A DNA stretch of 19,904 nt from Leptotrichiaceae bacterium. GTDB taxonomy: Bacteria > Fusobacteriota > Fusobacteriia > Fusobacteriales > Leptotrichiaceae. The notes under the pieces were generated by a model. That model saw nothing but the letters and a program-made list of their open reading frames with translations. It had not been told where the DNA came from and did no database searches. The first letter of the stretch is position 1; each line of letters opens with the position of its first letter. Shown here in pieces: positions 8,537 through 16,393 of this stretch. The DNA lies in NCBI GenBank assembly GCA_030532815.1, contig JAUNKI010000014.1, positions 1 to 19,904 on the forward strand, read 5' to 3'. The translations under genes and the position numbers were made by a program.

Positions 8537-8553
8537 ATAAGGAGAGGATTTAT

Positions 8554-8988
8554 TTGTTTCCGTCAAAATATAGAGAAAATTCGGAAAATTCCACAGGACT
8601 TTTATTTATGCGAACTTATAATAAATGGCATTCTGAAATAAAAAACGAATTAAAAAAATTGAATATTACTCATCCCCAATTTGTAGTTTTAACTTCCCTC
8701 GCTTATCTTTTACAGGCAGAAAAAGAAGTTACGCAGATTATGATTTCAAAAATATCGGGAATAGATGTTATGACTGTTTCACAAATAATAACTTTACTGG
8801 AAAAGAACGGCTTTATAAAAAGAAATCATCATTCCAAAGACACGAGAGCAAAATCGGTTTTTTTAACTTCCAAAGGAGAAAAAATGGTAGAGAAGGCTGT
8901 CCCCTTAGTTGAAGAAATCGATGAAAAATTTTTCAATATACTGGGAAAAGAAAAAATTCTTTTCAGAAATTGTCTGAAAAAATTATAA
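8554..8988 (+). CDS. MarR family transcriptional regulator
   Basis: A 144-residue winged-helix regulator of the MarR family. After an N-terminal dimer helix (about 14-38) come the recognition region VTQIMISKISGIDVMTVSQIITLLEKNGFI (about 60-89) and the wing (KRNHHSKDTRAKSVFLTSKGE, with the family's conserved D-x-R in the wing). The C-terminal helix closes the dimer interface. Start is TTG at 8554-8556, supported by GGAGAGG at 8541-8547 and consistent with family length. MarR proteins are dimers that usually repress neighbouring genes and release DNA on ligand binding or oxidation. Here the divergent SRPBCC gene is the obvious target, because its promoter lies inside a long palindrome. The ligand is not predictable. 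A convergent terminator follows. Confidence 0.9.
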   Translation: MFPSKYRENSENSTGLLFMRTYNKWHSEIKNELKKLNITHPQFVVLTSLAYLLQAEKEVTQIMISKISGIDVMTVSQIITLLEKNGFIKRNHHSKDTRAKSVFLTSKGEKMVEKAVPLVEEIDEKFFNILGKEKILFRNCLKKL

Positions 8989-9050
8989 AATCTCTAATCA
9001 CATAAAATAACAGATTATTATAAAATTTAAATACCGAAAATTAAAATCAG

Positions 9051-9121
9051 AAAAAGAGGAAACTTGAAAAAATTACTGATAGCGAAATACTCTCCCTTTC
9101 TTCAAATTACCTCTTTTATTT
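9051..9121. terminator. bidirectional terminator between marR-type gene and lysS
   Basis: AAAAGAGG (9052-9059) pairs with CCTCTTTT (9110-9117), and a second inner pair TTGAA (9064-9068) / TTCAA (9101-9105) continues the stem after an internal loop. It lies between two convergent genes and has T-runs outward on both strands. The loop is long, so strength is uncertain. Confidence 0.55.
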
Positions 9122-9130
9122 TTTATTGTA

Positions 9131-10612
9131 TTATAATTCTATGTCTTCTTTTCTCAATGTCGGAAATAATATGACATCTCTTATGGAAGCTGAATTTGTC
9201 ATAAGCATTACAAGCCTGTCAATTCCTATTCCGAGTCCCCCTGCAGGAGGCATTCCGTATTCCAGAGCTCTTATATAATCAAGGTCCATATTCTGAGCTT
9301 CGTCATCTCCGGCTTCTTTCATTTTCACCTGTTCTTCAAATCTTTCCTTTTGATCTCTCGGGTCATTTAATTCTGAATAAGCATTTGCAAATTCCCTTCC
9401 GGATATGAACAGCTCAAATCTGTCAACCCAATCCTCTTCTCCTTTTTTATTTTTTGAGAGAGGAGAAATTTCCTTAGGATATTCAATGATAAAAGTAGGA
9501 TTTATTAATGTGGACTCCACTTTTTCCTCAAAAATCAGATTCAATATTCCGTACTTTGTATATGTTCTGTCCTTATCAAGAGGTATATTCAATTCTTTGG
9601 CTTTGATAACTGCATCTTCATCACTTGTAACAGTGTTAAAATCAAATCCTGTAACTTCTTTTACTATATCTTTCATCTTTACTCTACGCCAAGGACTTTC
9701 CATATTGATTTTCCGACCTTCATATTCTATTTCATAAGTTCCGTGAAGTTCAAAAGTCAATTTTGAAATAAGATCTTCCGTTATATTCATCATGTCCACA
9801 TAATCGGCATAAGCCTGATACAGCTCCATCATAGTGAATTCGGGATTATGCTTTACCGATATCCCTTCATTCCTGAAACTTCTGTTTATTTCAAACACTT
9901 TTTCAAATCCGCCAACAAGCAGCCTTTTTAAATAAAGTTCAGGTGCTACCCTTAAAAACAGTTCCATATCCAGAGCATTATGATGAGTAGTAAACGGTCT
10001 TGCAGTAGCTCCTCCGGCAATAGGATGCATCATTGGAGTTTCAACTTCCGTAAATCCTTTTTCTTCCAGATACTTTCTGAAAAATCTCACTATCTGAAAT
10101 CTTTTTTTCATTGTATCCATAACTTCCCTGTTCATAACAAGGTCCACATATCTTTGTCTGTATCTCGTTTCTATATTTGTCAGTCCGTGAAATTTTTCAG
10201 GAAGAGGTCTTATGTTTTTAGAAAGAACTTCAAAAGACTTTGCTCTTAATGTGAGCTCTCCCGTCTGAGTTCTGAACAGCGTTCCTTCTATTCCTATAAA
10301 ATCCCCGAGCCCTAATTTTTTGTAAATTTCATACTGCTCTTCACCTACTTCATCCTGTTTCACATAATACTGCAGCTTCCCTGTGGGATCCTGAATATGC
10401 CCGAATCCGTTTTTTCCCATTCTTCTGAAAGCTATTATCCTTCCTGCTGTTTTAAATGTTTTGTCGCTTGTTTCATCATATTCGTTTATTTCCCCTATAT
10501 TATTTAGCTTTTCATATTTTCTTCCATACGGTTCTATGCCGACTTCTTTCAGTTCTTCCACTTTTTTCAGTTTTTCATTTATTATGTTACTTTCACTTAT
10601 CTGATTACTCAT
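9131..10612 (-). CDS. lysS: lysyl-tRNA synthetase (class II)
   Basis: LysRS attaches lysine to tRNA-Lys. The 493-residue length is normal. An N-terminal OB-fold anticodon-binding domain (about 55-150; [20 protein letters not shown] region [15 protein letters not shown]) precedes the class II core: motif 1 region ([23 protein letters not shown]), motif 2 ([23 protein letters not shown]) and motif 3 from residue 459 ([15 protein letters not shown]). The signature segment [16 protein letters not shown] is present. Start ATG at 10610-10612 follows AAAGGA. It is the last gene of the rlmH-DUF1292-DUF1934 run, 26 bases after the DUF1934 stop, and ends near a bidirectional terminator. No T-box leader is seen upstream of it or of the operon. 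Confidence 0.97.
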   Translation of the reverse strand: MSNQISESNIINEKLKKVEELKEVGIEPYGRKYEKLNNIGEINEYDETSDKTFKTAGRIIAFRRMGKNGFGHIQDPTGKLQYYVKQDEVGEEQYEIYKKLGLGDFIGIEGTLFRTQTGELTLRAKSFEVLSKNIRPLPEKFHGLTNIETRYRQRYVDLVMNREVMDTMKKRFQIVRFFRKYLEEKGFTEVETPMMHPIAGGATARPFTTHHNALDMELFLRVAPELYLKRLLVGGFEKVFEINRSFRNEGISVKHNPEFTMMELYQAYADYVDMMNITEDLISKLTFELHGTYEIEYEGRKINMESPWRRVKMKDIVKEVTGFDFNTVTSDEDAVIKAKELNIPLDKDRTYTKYGILNLIFEEKVESTLINPTFIIEYPKEISPLSKNKKGEEDWVDRFELFISGREFANAYSELNDPRDQKERFEEQVKMKEAGDDEAQNMDLDYIRALEYGMPPAGGLGIGIDRLVMLMTNSASIRDVILFPTLRKEDIEL

Positions 10613-10638
10613 TATTTTTCCTTTCTGATTTTCAAATT

Positions 10639-11010
10639 TTATTTTTTAAATTCTGTTATTTCAAGTTTTATACTATTAAGAAGCTCATTTCCGTCAATTA
10701 TGTCATATTCCAGATAAATTTTTCCGTTTCCAATTATTATTTTTTTTGTAAAAATTTCGTATTTGGCTTTGAGCTCACCTGTAAAATACGTAAATAGTGT
10801 TTTTCTCTCAAATCTGAACAGCTGTTTTGAATTTATCCGTCCGTAACGGTATATTTCAACGGAATCCGTAAATTTCAAAATTCTGCATTTCCCGTATTCG
10901 TCATCATATTCATATTCTTTTTTGCTTTTTTCTTCTGAAATTTTCTTCAGCCTGAATTTTTCTTCATAATATTGTCCATGAATATCGGAACTTTTTATTT
11001 TTATTTCCAT
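10639..11010 (-). CDS. DUF1934 / YwiB-like β-barrel protein
   Basis: A 123-residue protein of unknown function dominated by alternating β-strands. The C-terminal half ([20 protein letters not shown], then [23 protein letters not shown]) resembles the calycin-like DUF1934 family typified by B. subtilis YwiB, as I recall that family; the N-terminal half ([11 protein letters not shown], then [15 protein letters not shown]) also fits. It starts only 10 bases after the DUF1292 gene and has no clear Shine-Dalgarno, which suggests translational coupling. No catalytic motif is visible. YwiB-type genes often sit beside aminoacyl-tRNA synthetase genes in other genomes, and here it precedes lysS. The family call is by pattern and unverified. 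Confidence 0.65.
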   Translation of the reverse strand: MEIKIKSSDIHGQYYEEKFRLKKISEEKSKKEYEYDDEYGKCRILKFTDSVEIYRYGRINSKQLFRFERKTLFTYFTGELKAKYEIFTKKIIIGNGKIYLEYDIIDGNELLNSIKLEITEFKK

Positions 11011-11020
11011 TTAAAACCCG

Positions 11021-11431
11021 CTATCCGAGAAAATCATCCAGAAATTCGTCCAAATCTTCTTCATCTTCACTAAATTCTTCTATACTGTCTATATCATCAA
11101 TATCATCTATACTCACATCTTCCAGCCCTGAAAATCCGTCATCTTCTTTTACGACTTTATCATATTCCCCAAAATCTTCATTCCAGTACATGTAATCCTT
11201 GTCCGTCCCGTAATAGTCCTCTTCCCAGATTTCCAAAATTTCATCTTCTTCATCTTCTTCAAGAAGAACAAGATCTTCTTCATTCGTATCATACCAAAAA
11301 ACTCTTTTTACCCCTGCTTCATTTTCACAAATCAAATATTCCTTCTCTTTTACGGTAATATTCGCTAAACAGGTAAAATACTCCATGTCGTCATCTATCA
11401 TTTTTTCAAATTCTTCACCAACAGAGTACAT
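11021..11431 (-). CDS. DUF1292-like acidic protein
   Basis: A 136-residue, very acidic protein. The first 70 residues resemble DUF1292 (YrzB-like): a strand with MEYFTCLANITVKEKEYLICENE, then VFWYDTNEEDLVLLEEDEEDEILEIWEE, which matches the family's closing 'L..I.DDEE...V.E.' pattern. The last 50 residues are a tail of Asp, Glu, Ser and Ile (SIDDIDDIDSIEEF, EDEEDLDEF), probably disordered. Function is unknown. Start ATG has a strong GGAGG site 8 bases upstream. It lies 16 bases after rlmH and 10 bases before the DUF1934 gene, so it is co-transcribed with them. No transmembrane segment or signal peptide is present. Confidence 0.65.
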   Translation of the reverse strand: MYSVGEEFEKMIDDDMEYFTCLANITVKEKEYLICENEAGVKRVFWYDTNEEDLVLLEEDEEDEILEIWEEDYYGTDKDYMYWNEDFGEYDKVVKEDDGFSGLEDVSIDDIDDIDSIEEFSEDEEDLDEFLDDFLG

Positions 11432-11447
11432 AAAATTCTCCCTCCAT

Positions 11448-11918
11448 TTATTTATGATATTTTATATTTTTGTTTATTGAAATCCATCTGTATATCTGTT
11501 CAGTCAATATAAGTCTCATAAGTTGATGAGGAAAAGTAAACACGGAAAAGCTCAATCTGAAATCTACGATTTTTTTTAATTCTTCATCAACTCCGTTTGA
11601 ACCGCCTATTATAAAATTAATTTCACTATATGTCAATGATAATTTTTCAATTTTTTTTGCCATTTCTTCAGATGTCCTCGCTTCTCCTTTTAAATCAAGC
11701 AATATGTTGTATGACTGACTTTTTTTGTTAATTATGTCAATTATTCTTTCGGTTTCTTTTGCAATTGCTTTCCCTTTTCCTTTATTATCATCTTCTTCAG
11801 GTAATTCAATTATATTCATATTAACATACTTTGATAACCTTTTGGAAAATTCCGAAATTCCGTCTTTTATATAACTTTCTTTTATTTTTCCTACACATAT
11901 TATACTAATCTTTATCAT
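11448..11918 (-). CDS. rlmH: 23S rRNA pseudouridine-1915 N3-methyltransferase
   Basis: RlmH is an α/β-knot (SPOUT) methyltransferase that methylates pseudouridine 1915 in helix 69 of 23S rRNA on the assembled ribosome, using S-adenosylmethionine. The 156-residue length is exact for the family. Seen: the N-terminal IICVGKIKESYIKDGISEFSKRL, the SAM-pocket strand and loop FIIGGSNGVDEE (about 102-113), and the C-terminal knot motif FTFPHQLMRLILTEQIYRW ending in YHK. Start ATG at 11916-11918 follows AAAGGGAAA. It is the first gene of the rlmH-DUF1292-DUF1934-lysS operon, behind a good promoter about 90 bases upstream. Confidence 0.95.
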   Translation of the reverse strand: MIKISIICVGKIKESYIKDGISEFSKRLSKYVNMNIIELPEEDDNKGKGKAIAKETERIIDIINKKSQSYNILLDLKGEARTSEEMAKKIEKLSLTYSEINFIIGGSNGVDEELKKIVDFRLSFSVFTFPHQLMRLILTEQIYRWISINKNIKYHK

Positions 11919-12007
11919 ATTTTCCCTTTATTGTCAATTATCTTTTTAGAATTTTTGTTTCACAGACTATACTTTTTATTTTGATCCGTGCCTGTTATAT
12001 TTCTGTT

Positions 12008-12037
12008 ATTATACTATATTTTAATTTATTTTTTCAA
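12008..12037 (-). promoter_or_regulatory. σ70-type promoter of the rlmH-lysS operon
   Basis: On the minus strand TTGAAA (12037-12032), 18-base spacer and TATAAT (12013-12008). This predicts a leader of roughly 80 bases before the rlmH start, in which I see no known riboswitch. Confidence 0.65.
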
Positions 12038-12072
12038 TTTCTTTTCATTATTTAAATAAATAAAAATATTAC

Positions 12073-12131
12073 AAAAAACCTTTATAATTATCTGTTATAT
12101 CCGTTAAAATAATAATCAAAAGGTTTTTTTT
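12073..12131. terminator. hairpin, possible bidirectional terminator
   Basis: AAAAAACCTTT (12073-12083) and AAAGGTTTTTT (12119-12129) are perfectly complementary, with an AT-rich 35-base loop that can pair further (ATAAT/ATTAT). It is about 360 bases downstream of mutL on the minus strand and just upstream of the rlmH promoter, so it could stop read-through into rlmH. Confidence 0.5.
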
Positions 12132-12493
12132 CCGAATTATAAATTTTATGTTCATTTTTTTATTTTTTATACCGTTATCGGCAATATAGTCCACTCGGAT
12201 GAAGAAAGTAAAAATGCAGAACATATAACATTATTCCGTTATTTCAGTTTTTCTGCTTCTTTTAAAATTTAATCAGTTTCTCCCTTTAATATTACCTATT
12301 GCCGAAAAAGCAATCTTTATTTATACTTTCCTCTGTTTTCTTTCTATTTTTTATGTTTCTCCGACATAAACTCCTACATTTTTCTCCTCATTCCGAAAAT
12401 TTCTCCTTATCCTGAAACTTCTTTTCATGAGAGTTCTAAAAATATATTCGAAATCCGACATATTATAAAAAACTTACATCAATTTTCCAAACA
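12132..12493. other. gene-free stretch downstream of mutL
   Basis: No supported gene. The longest thing noted on the minus strand is a 36-codon frame (12351-12461) without a ribosome site. The minus strand has several purine-rich SD-like patches (AAGGAGA, GAGGAG, TAGGAG) before very short frames, which could be remnants of a decayed gene or simple purine bias. No repeat shared with other parts of the window was found. Confidence 0.4.
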
Positions 12494-14470
12494 CTATTTT
12501 TTTCTTCCGAACATTTTATCCAGATCATCTTTTGTAAGTTTCACTATAATAGGACGTCCGTGAGGACATGTATATTTCCCTACTTCATGCAGTCTCCCGA
12601 CCATGCTCCGCATTTCACTCATATCGAGCTTCTGCCCCGCTTTTACGGCTCCCTTACAGGACATGGAAATAATTATATTTTCCCTTAAATCTTTTATTTC
12701 AGTATCATTTCTCAAATCAGAAAGCAATTTTAAAAATACATTCTGTATAGTATCACGAAAGTCAAATGCAGGAATGGCTCTGAATACTATTTCATTATTT
12801 GAAAATTCATCTATATCAAATCCGAATTCATTGAATACTTCCATATTGTCAAAAATAATACTTTTTTCAACTTCACTTACTTCCATTTTCTGAGGAAGCA
12901 GCAATTGCTGAGATTCATGTTTCTTATTATAAAATTTATCTTTCAATTCTTCATAGAGTATTCTTTCATGAATAATATGCTGATCATAAATTTCCAGTTC
13001 ATTATTTTTTCTCACAAGAATATAAGTGTCGAAAATCTGACCTAATATATCATAGTCAAACTGATGTCCTGAATATTTCTCAAAAGTACCGACTTTATAT
13101 CCGTTATTTTTTTCTTCGGCTACACCGCTCTCTCTTATTTCAAACTCATTTATACTTTTATTTTTCTGAATTCTGTTTAAATTTTCTTCACTTTTATTAA
13201 TTTCATCAATTATATAATCATCAGTGTCACTTTCATAAGTAAAAATTTCATTTTTTACGGATTTCTGATTTTGTCCCGTATTATCTGTATTATTGATTTT
13301 TTCGATATCCTTTACAGTATTATTTGACTGTTCTTTCTCCGCTTCCGTGTTTTTTTCCGAAAAATCTCCGTCATGAGTTTCAAAGCTGAAAAATTTCTGA
13401 CTGTCAGCTTTTATAATTTCATCAGAAAACAAATCGGATATTTTTTCTTCTTTATTTTCCACACTGATACTTTTTTTCAACAAATCAATATTAGGCTGCC
13501 AGCCTTCTCTGTCACTATGGTAAAAATGTTCATCAATAGCATCCTTTATCTGTCTGTAAATTATCTTATCATCGGAAAATTTTACAATTTTCTTTGACGG
13601 ATGGACGTTCACGTCTATTTCTTTAGGATCCGCATCAAAAAATATAATTGCGAAAGGATATTTTCCTTTCATCAGTTTTGTATAATAACCGTCTATAACA
13701 GCTCTTTCTATAGTATTGGATTTTACATATCTTTTATTTACATAAGTAAAAATATAGTCTTTACTACTCCTTAATATTTCCACATTTCCCAAATATCCGT
13801 ATTCAAATTTTTTAAGATTTCTTAATACGGACTTTCCGAAAAGCTCAAGGATTGTATTTTCCACTCCTTTTCCGCTTGTATTTATACTCTGTTTTCCGTC
13901 AAATTCCAGCAGAAAAGCGATATCACTGTTTACAAGGGCTTCTTTTAGAACAATATCTTTTATTTTATTATATTCTGTAGATTCCTTCCTTAAAAATTTC
14001 TTTCTTGCAGGAGTATTATAAAATAAATCCCTGACTTCTATTTCAGTTCCCACATTTCTTGAAACTTCTTCAAATTTTCTTACTACTCCTCCGTAACTTC
14101 CTATTTTATAACCTGTAGAACCGTTTTCAGAACGTGTGGATATAGTAAGCTTGGAAACTGCCGCAATAGAAGCCAGTGCTTCACCTCTAAAACCGTAAGT
14201 ATTCAGATTAAACACATCTTCCTTTGTAGAAATTTTTGAAGTGGCATGCCTTTCAATGGAAAGAAGTGTGTCATCCTTATCCATTCCTACACCGTTATCA
14301 CTTATTTTGACATCCATCCCCCCTTTAAAAACTTCTATTTTTATAATTGTTGCTTTTGCATCGAGAGAATTTTCAATCATTTCTTTAATCATAGAAGCGG
14401 GATTTTCTACAACTTCCCCTGCCGCAATTATGTTTGAGACACTTTCGTCCAATATTTTTATATATCCCAT
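12494..14470 (-). CDS. mutL: DNA mismatch repair protein MutL (endonuclease type)
   Basis: MutL links mismatch recognition by MutS to strand incision and excision. The N-terminal GHKL ATPase shows all motifs: ENSLDA (33-38), DNGVGMD (58-64), HATSKI (75-80) and GFRGEALASI (93-102). A low-complexity Asn/Glu/Lys/Asp linker covers roughly 330-470. The C-terminal dimerisation domain carries the latent endonuclease motif DQHIIHERILYE (from 496; the usual DQHA-x2-E-x4-E with Ile for Ala), SCKGAVKAG (about 604-612) and CPHGRPI (635-641). These place it among MutL proteins that nick DNA themselves, used in bacteria without MutH. The ATG follows AAGGAG at a slightly long 12-base spacing. It is monocistronic with its own promoter; mutS is not in the window. 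Confidence 0.97.
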   Translation of the reverse strand: MGYIKILDESVSNIIAAGEVVENPASMIKEMIENSLDAKATIIKIEVFKGGMDVKISDNGVGMDKDDTLLSIERHATSKISTKEDVFNLNTYGFRGEALASIAAVSKLTISTRSENGSTGYKIGSYGGVVRKFEEVSRNVGTEIEVRDLFYNTPARKKFLRKESTEYNKIKDIVLKEALVNSDIAFLLEFDGKQSINTSGKGVENTILELFGKSVLRNLKKFEYGYLGNVEILRSSKDYIFTYVNKRYVKSNTIERAVIDGYYTKLMKGKYPFAIIFFDADPKEIDVNVHPSKKIVKFSDDKIIYRQIKDAIDEHFYHSDREGWQPNIDLLKKSISVENKEEKISDLFSDEIIKADSQKFFSFETHDGDFSEKNTEAEKEQSNNTVKDIEKINNTDNTGQNQKSVKNEIFTYESDTDDYIIDEINKSEENLNRIQKNKSINEFEIRESGVAEEKNNGYKVGTFEKYSGHQFDYDILGQIFDTYILVRKNNELEIYDQHIIHERILYEELKDKFYNKKHESQQLLLPQKMEVSEVEKSIIFDNMEVFNEFGFDIDEFSNNEIVFRAIPAFDFRDTIQNVFLKLLSDLRNDTEIKDLRENIIISMSCKGAVKAGQKLDMSEMRSMVGRLHEVGKYTCPHGRPIIVKLTKDDLDKMFGRKK

Positions 14471-14500
14471 AAAATTTTTAGTCTCCTTGCCTTTTTTAAT

Positions 14501-14529
14501 ATTTTACCTTATTATCGGTTATATTGCAA
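14501..14529 (-). promoter_or_regulatory. σ70-type promoter of mutL
   Basis: On the minus strand TTGCAA (14529-14524), a 17-base spacer and TAAAAT (14506-14501). The leader to the mutL start is only about 25 bases and contains just the Shine-Dalgarno. Confidence 0.65.
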
Positions 14530-14617
14530 ATTTCGTAATTTTTTTAAACTTTTTTTATAAAAAACATAGACAATTCAAATTTTTACTAAAGTTCAAAAAT
14601 AACTGTTCACTGTAAAA

Positions 14618-14836
14618 TTGAATGTCGAAGGAAACTAAAATATAAAGAAATGATTTTAATCACAATAATAATATACACTTAAATTATGAGTAAAAAACCA
14701 ACATTCAAATTATTTCAATGAAAAAAATACGGGAATGAGCGTTTAGAAAAATCACTGTCTGAACGAAGCAAGTTTCTGATTTTTCAGTGAATGGAGTATT
14801 TTTGAGTATGAAATAATTTGTGTTGGAAGTTTTTTG
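14618..14836. repeat. dispersed repeat with nested inverted repeats, copy 1
   Basis: The left part (about 14618-14722) is related to 19774-19904; the last 54 bases (14669-14722 against 19851-19904) match at 50 of 54. The right part folds back on the left: CCAACA plus CAAATTATTTCA (14698-14717) is complementary to TGAAATAATTTG plus TGTTGG (14809-14826), with a two-base bulge. Inside is a second stem, GAAAAATCA (14746-14754) with TGATTTTTC (14777-14785). A 72-codon frame crossing it on the minus strand is taken as an artefact of the repeat. Confidence 0.7.
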
Positions 14837-14837
14837 G

Positions 14838-14866
14838 TACAACCTTTTTTTACAAAAAAGGTTGTA
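14838..14866. repeat. perfect 13-bp hairpin with 3-base loop
   Basis: TACAACCTTTTTT (14838-14850) is exactly complementary to AAAAAAGGTTGTA (14854-14866). It sits right after the foldback repeat. It lacks an external T-run, but internal T's could allow intrinsic termination on either strand. The DNA could also extrude as a cruciform. Confidence 0.7.
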
Positions 14867-14936
14867 TAACAGAAATTTTATAGTCGATAATAGAAATGTG
14901 AGGGCGGCAATAAGCCCTAACAAAAAGAATAAAGTT

Positions 14937-14964
14937 TGAAATAATTTAGGTTAGAAGCTTTTTG
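14937..14964. repeat. partial repeat of the foldback element's right end
   Basis: These 28 bases match 14809-14836 at 24 of 28, in direct orientation. The segment between the two copies contains the 13-bp hairpin and a short AGGGC/GCCCT hairpin (14901-14918). Confidence 0.6.
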
Positions 14965-14968
14965 TCAA

Positions 14969-15123
14969 AGGCTATCTCATAAGTCAGAAATAATTTTTTA
15001 ATTATAAATATTATATATTTTTAAAAAATAAAAGATATTATTTTTAATGATTTTATAAAAATAGAAAATATATAAAGTTAAAGTTTATGATTAAATATGT
15101 TTTTATACCTTATGAGACAGACC
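14969..15123. mobile_element. MITE-like remnant with imperfect terminal inverted repeats
   Basis: The left end (14969-14983) and the reverse complement of the right end (15109-15123) agree at 12 of 15 positions, with TCTCATAAG shared exactly; the right end reads GGTCTGTCTCATAAG outward-in. The interior is about 125 bases of very AT-rich DNA with no coding frame. This fits a non-autonomous insertion or an internally deleted IS. No target-site duplication was confirmed. It stops 20 bases from the ribBA stop codon. Confidence 0.5.
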
Positions 15124-15142
15124 CTGAAATACTCCTACTAAA

Positions 15143-16360
15143 TTATTCCCAAGAAATAATATGCCCCATTTTTTCTTTTTTTGTCTTTAAATATTTTTTA
15201 TCAAATTCATTGGGTTTTATCTCAATCTCTTCCCTTGAAACTACATTTATTCCGTATTTTTTCAAACCGATTATTTTCAAGGGATTATTTGTTTTAAGTG
15301 ATACGGACTTTATTTCAAGTTCCTTTATTATCTGTGCAGCCACTGCATAATCCCTTAAATCCCCGTCAAATCCGAGAATGTGATTTGCCTGAACCGTATC
15401 ATATCCTTCATTCTGATATTTATATGCTTTCAGTTTATTGAATATTCCTATTCCCCTGCCTTCCTGTCTTAAATAAATTAGAACTCCTTCACCTTTCTGC
15501 TCGATTTCTCTCAACGATCTATGGAGCTGTTCTCTACAGTCACAGTGCATGGAGCCGAACACATCCCCTGTTAAACACTCTGAATGAAGCCTTACACTGA
15601 CATTTTCTTTATTTTTTACATTTCCTTTAATAACTGCTATATATTCCTTATTTTCAATTATATCACTGTATCCTTTAAAATTAAATTTTCCGAATTCAGT
15701 TACAATATCTGTTTCAACTTCATTTTTTACAAGTTTTTCGTTATTTTTTCTGAATATTATCAAATCTTCTATTGTCATTATTTTTAAACCGTGTTTTTTA
15801 CAAAACTGAAATAAATCATTTCTTCTTGCCATACTTCCGTCTTTATTTAAAATTTCCATTATTACCCCTACTTCAGAAAAACCTGCTATTCTTGAAAGAT
15901 CCACAGCTGCTTCTGTATGACCTTTTCTTTCCAATACTCCTCTTTTTTTGGCAATAAGAGGAAATATATGACCGGGTTTTCTGAAATCTTCGGCACCTGT
16001 ACTCAAATCTCCTAATTTTCTTACTGTTTTTAACCTGTCCGATACGGATATTCCTGTCGTTGTCCCTTCAAGGGCGTCTACAGAAACTGTAAATGCAGTT
16101 TCGTGATAATCAGTATTATTTACTGTCATTAAACTTAACTTAAGTTCTTCCGCTCTTTTTTCGGACATAGGTACACACATTAGCCCTCTTGCTTCATTTA
16201 CCATAAAATTTATTCCTTCGTATGTTGCCGCCTGAGCGGATAAAAATAAATCTCCCTCATTTTCCCTGTCCTTATTGTCTACTATTACTACGGGAATACC
16301 TTTTTTTATATCTTCCAGCACTTCTTCCACTATATTGAATTTTTCTTCGTTACTGTTCAT
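15143..16360 (-). CDS. ribBA: bifunctional DHBP synthase / GTP cyclohydrolase II
   Basis: RibBA starts both branches of riboflavin synthesis: the N-terminal domain makes 3,4-dihydroxy-2-butanone 4-phosphate from ribulose 5-phosphate, and the C-terminal domain opens GTP. DHBPS domain (about 1-205): acidic loop DRENEGD (31-37) and GHTEAAVD (147-154). GTP cyclohydrolase II domain (about 210-400): zinc ligands C262, C273 and C275 (CLTGDVFGSMHCDC), then RQEGRGIG (298-305) and TNNPLKI. Length 405 is normal for the fusion. Start ATG follows GAGGTGAT. It is the last gene of the rib operon, 33 bases after ribE, and is followed closely by a MITE-like remnant instead of an obvious terminator. Confidence 0.97.
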   Translation of the reverse strand: MNSNEEKFNIVEEVLEDIKKGIPVVIVDNKDRENEGDLFLSAQAATYEGINFMVNEARGLMCVPMSEKRAEELKLSLMTVNNTDYHETAFTVSVDALEGTTTGISVSDRLKTVRKLGDLSTGAEDFRKPGHIFPLIAKKRGVLERKGHTEAAVDLSRIAGFSEVGVIMEILNKDGSMARRNDLFQFCKKHGLKIMTIEDLIIFRKNNEKLVKNEVETDIVTEFGKFNFKGYSDIIENKEYIAVIKGNVKNKENVSVRLHSECLTGDVFGSMHCDCREQLHRSLREIEQKGEGVLIYLRQEGRGIGIFNKLKAYKYQNEGYDTVQANHILGFDGDLRDYAVAAQIIKELEIKSVSLKTNNPLKIIGLKKYGINVVSREEIEIKPNEFDKKYLKTKKEKMGHIISWE

Positions 16361-16393
16361 TTAAATCACCTCTTTTTACTTTAAAATTACAGT

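Noticed and set aside
12351..12461. 36-codon frame on the minus strand (MSDFEYIFRTLMKR...)
   Set aside because: No ribosome site, no recognisable motif, and short enough to be expected by chance in AT-rich DNA.
14705..14923. 72-codon frame on the minus strand
   Set aside because: It runs through the dispersed foldback repeat and the perfect hairpin, has no Shine-Dalgarno site, and its composition follows the repeat. Similar 'proteins' would arise wherever the repeat occurs.
15087..15350. 87-codon plus-strand frame crossing the MITE-like right end into ribBA
   Set aside because: Mostly antisense to the well-supported ribBA C-terminus, with no ribosome site.
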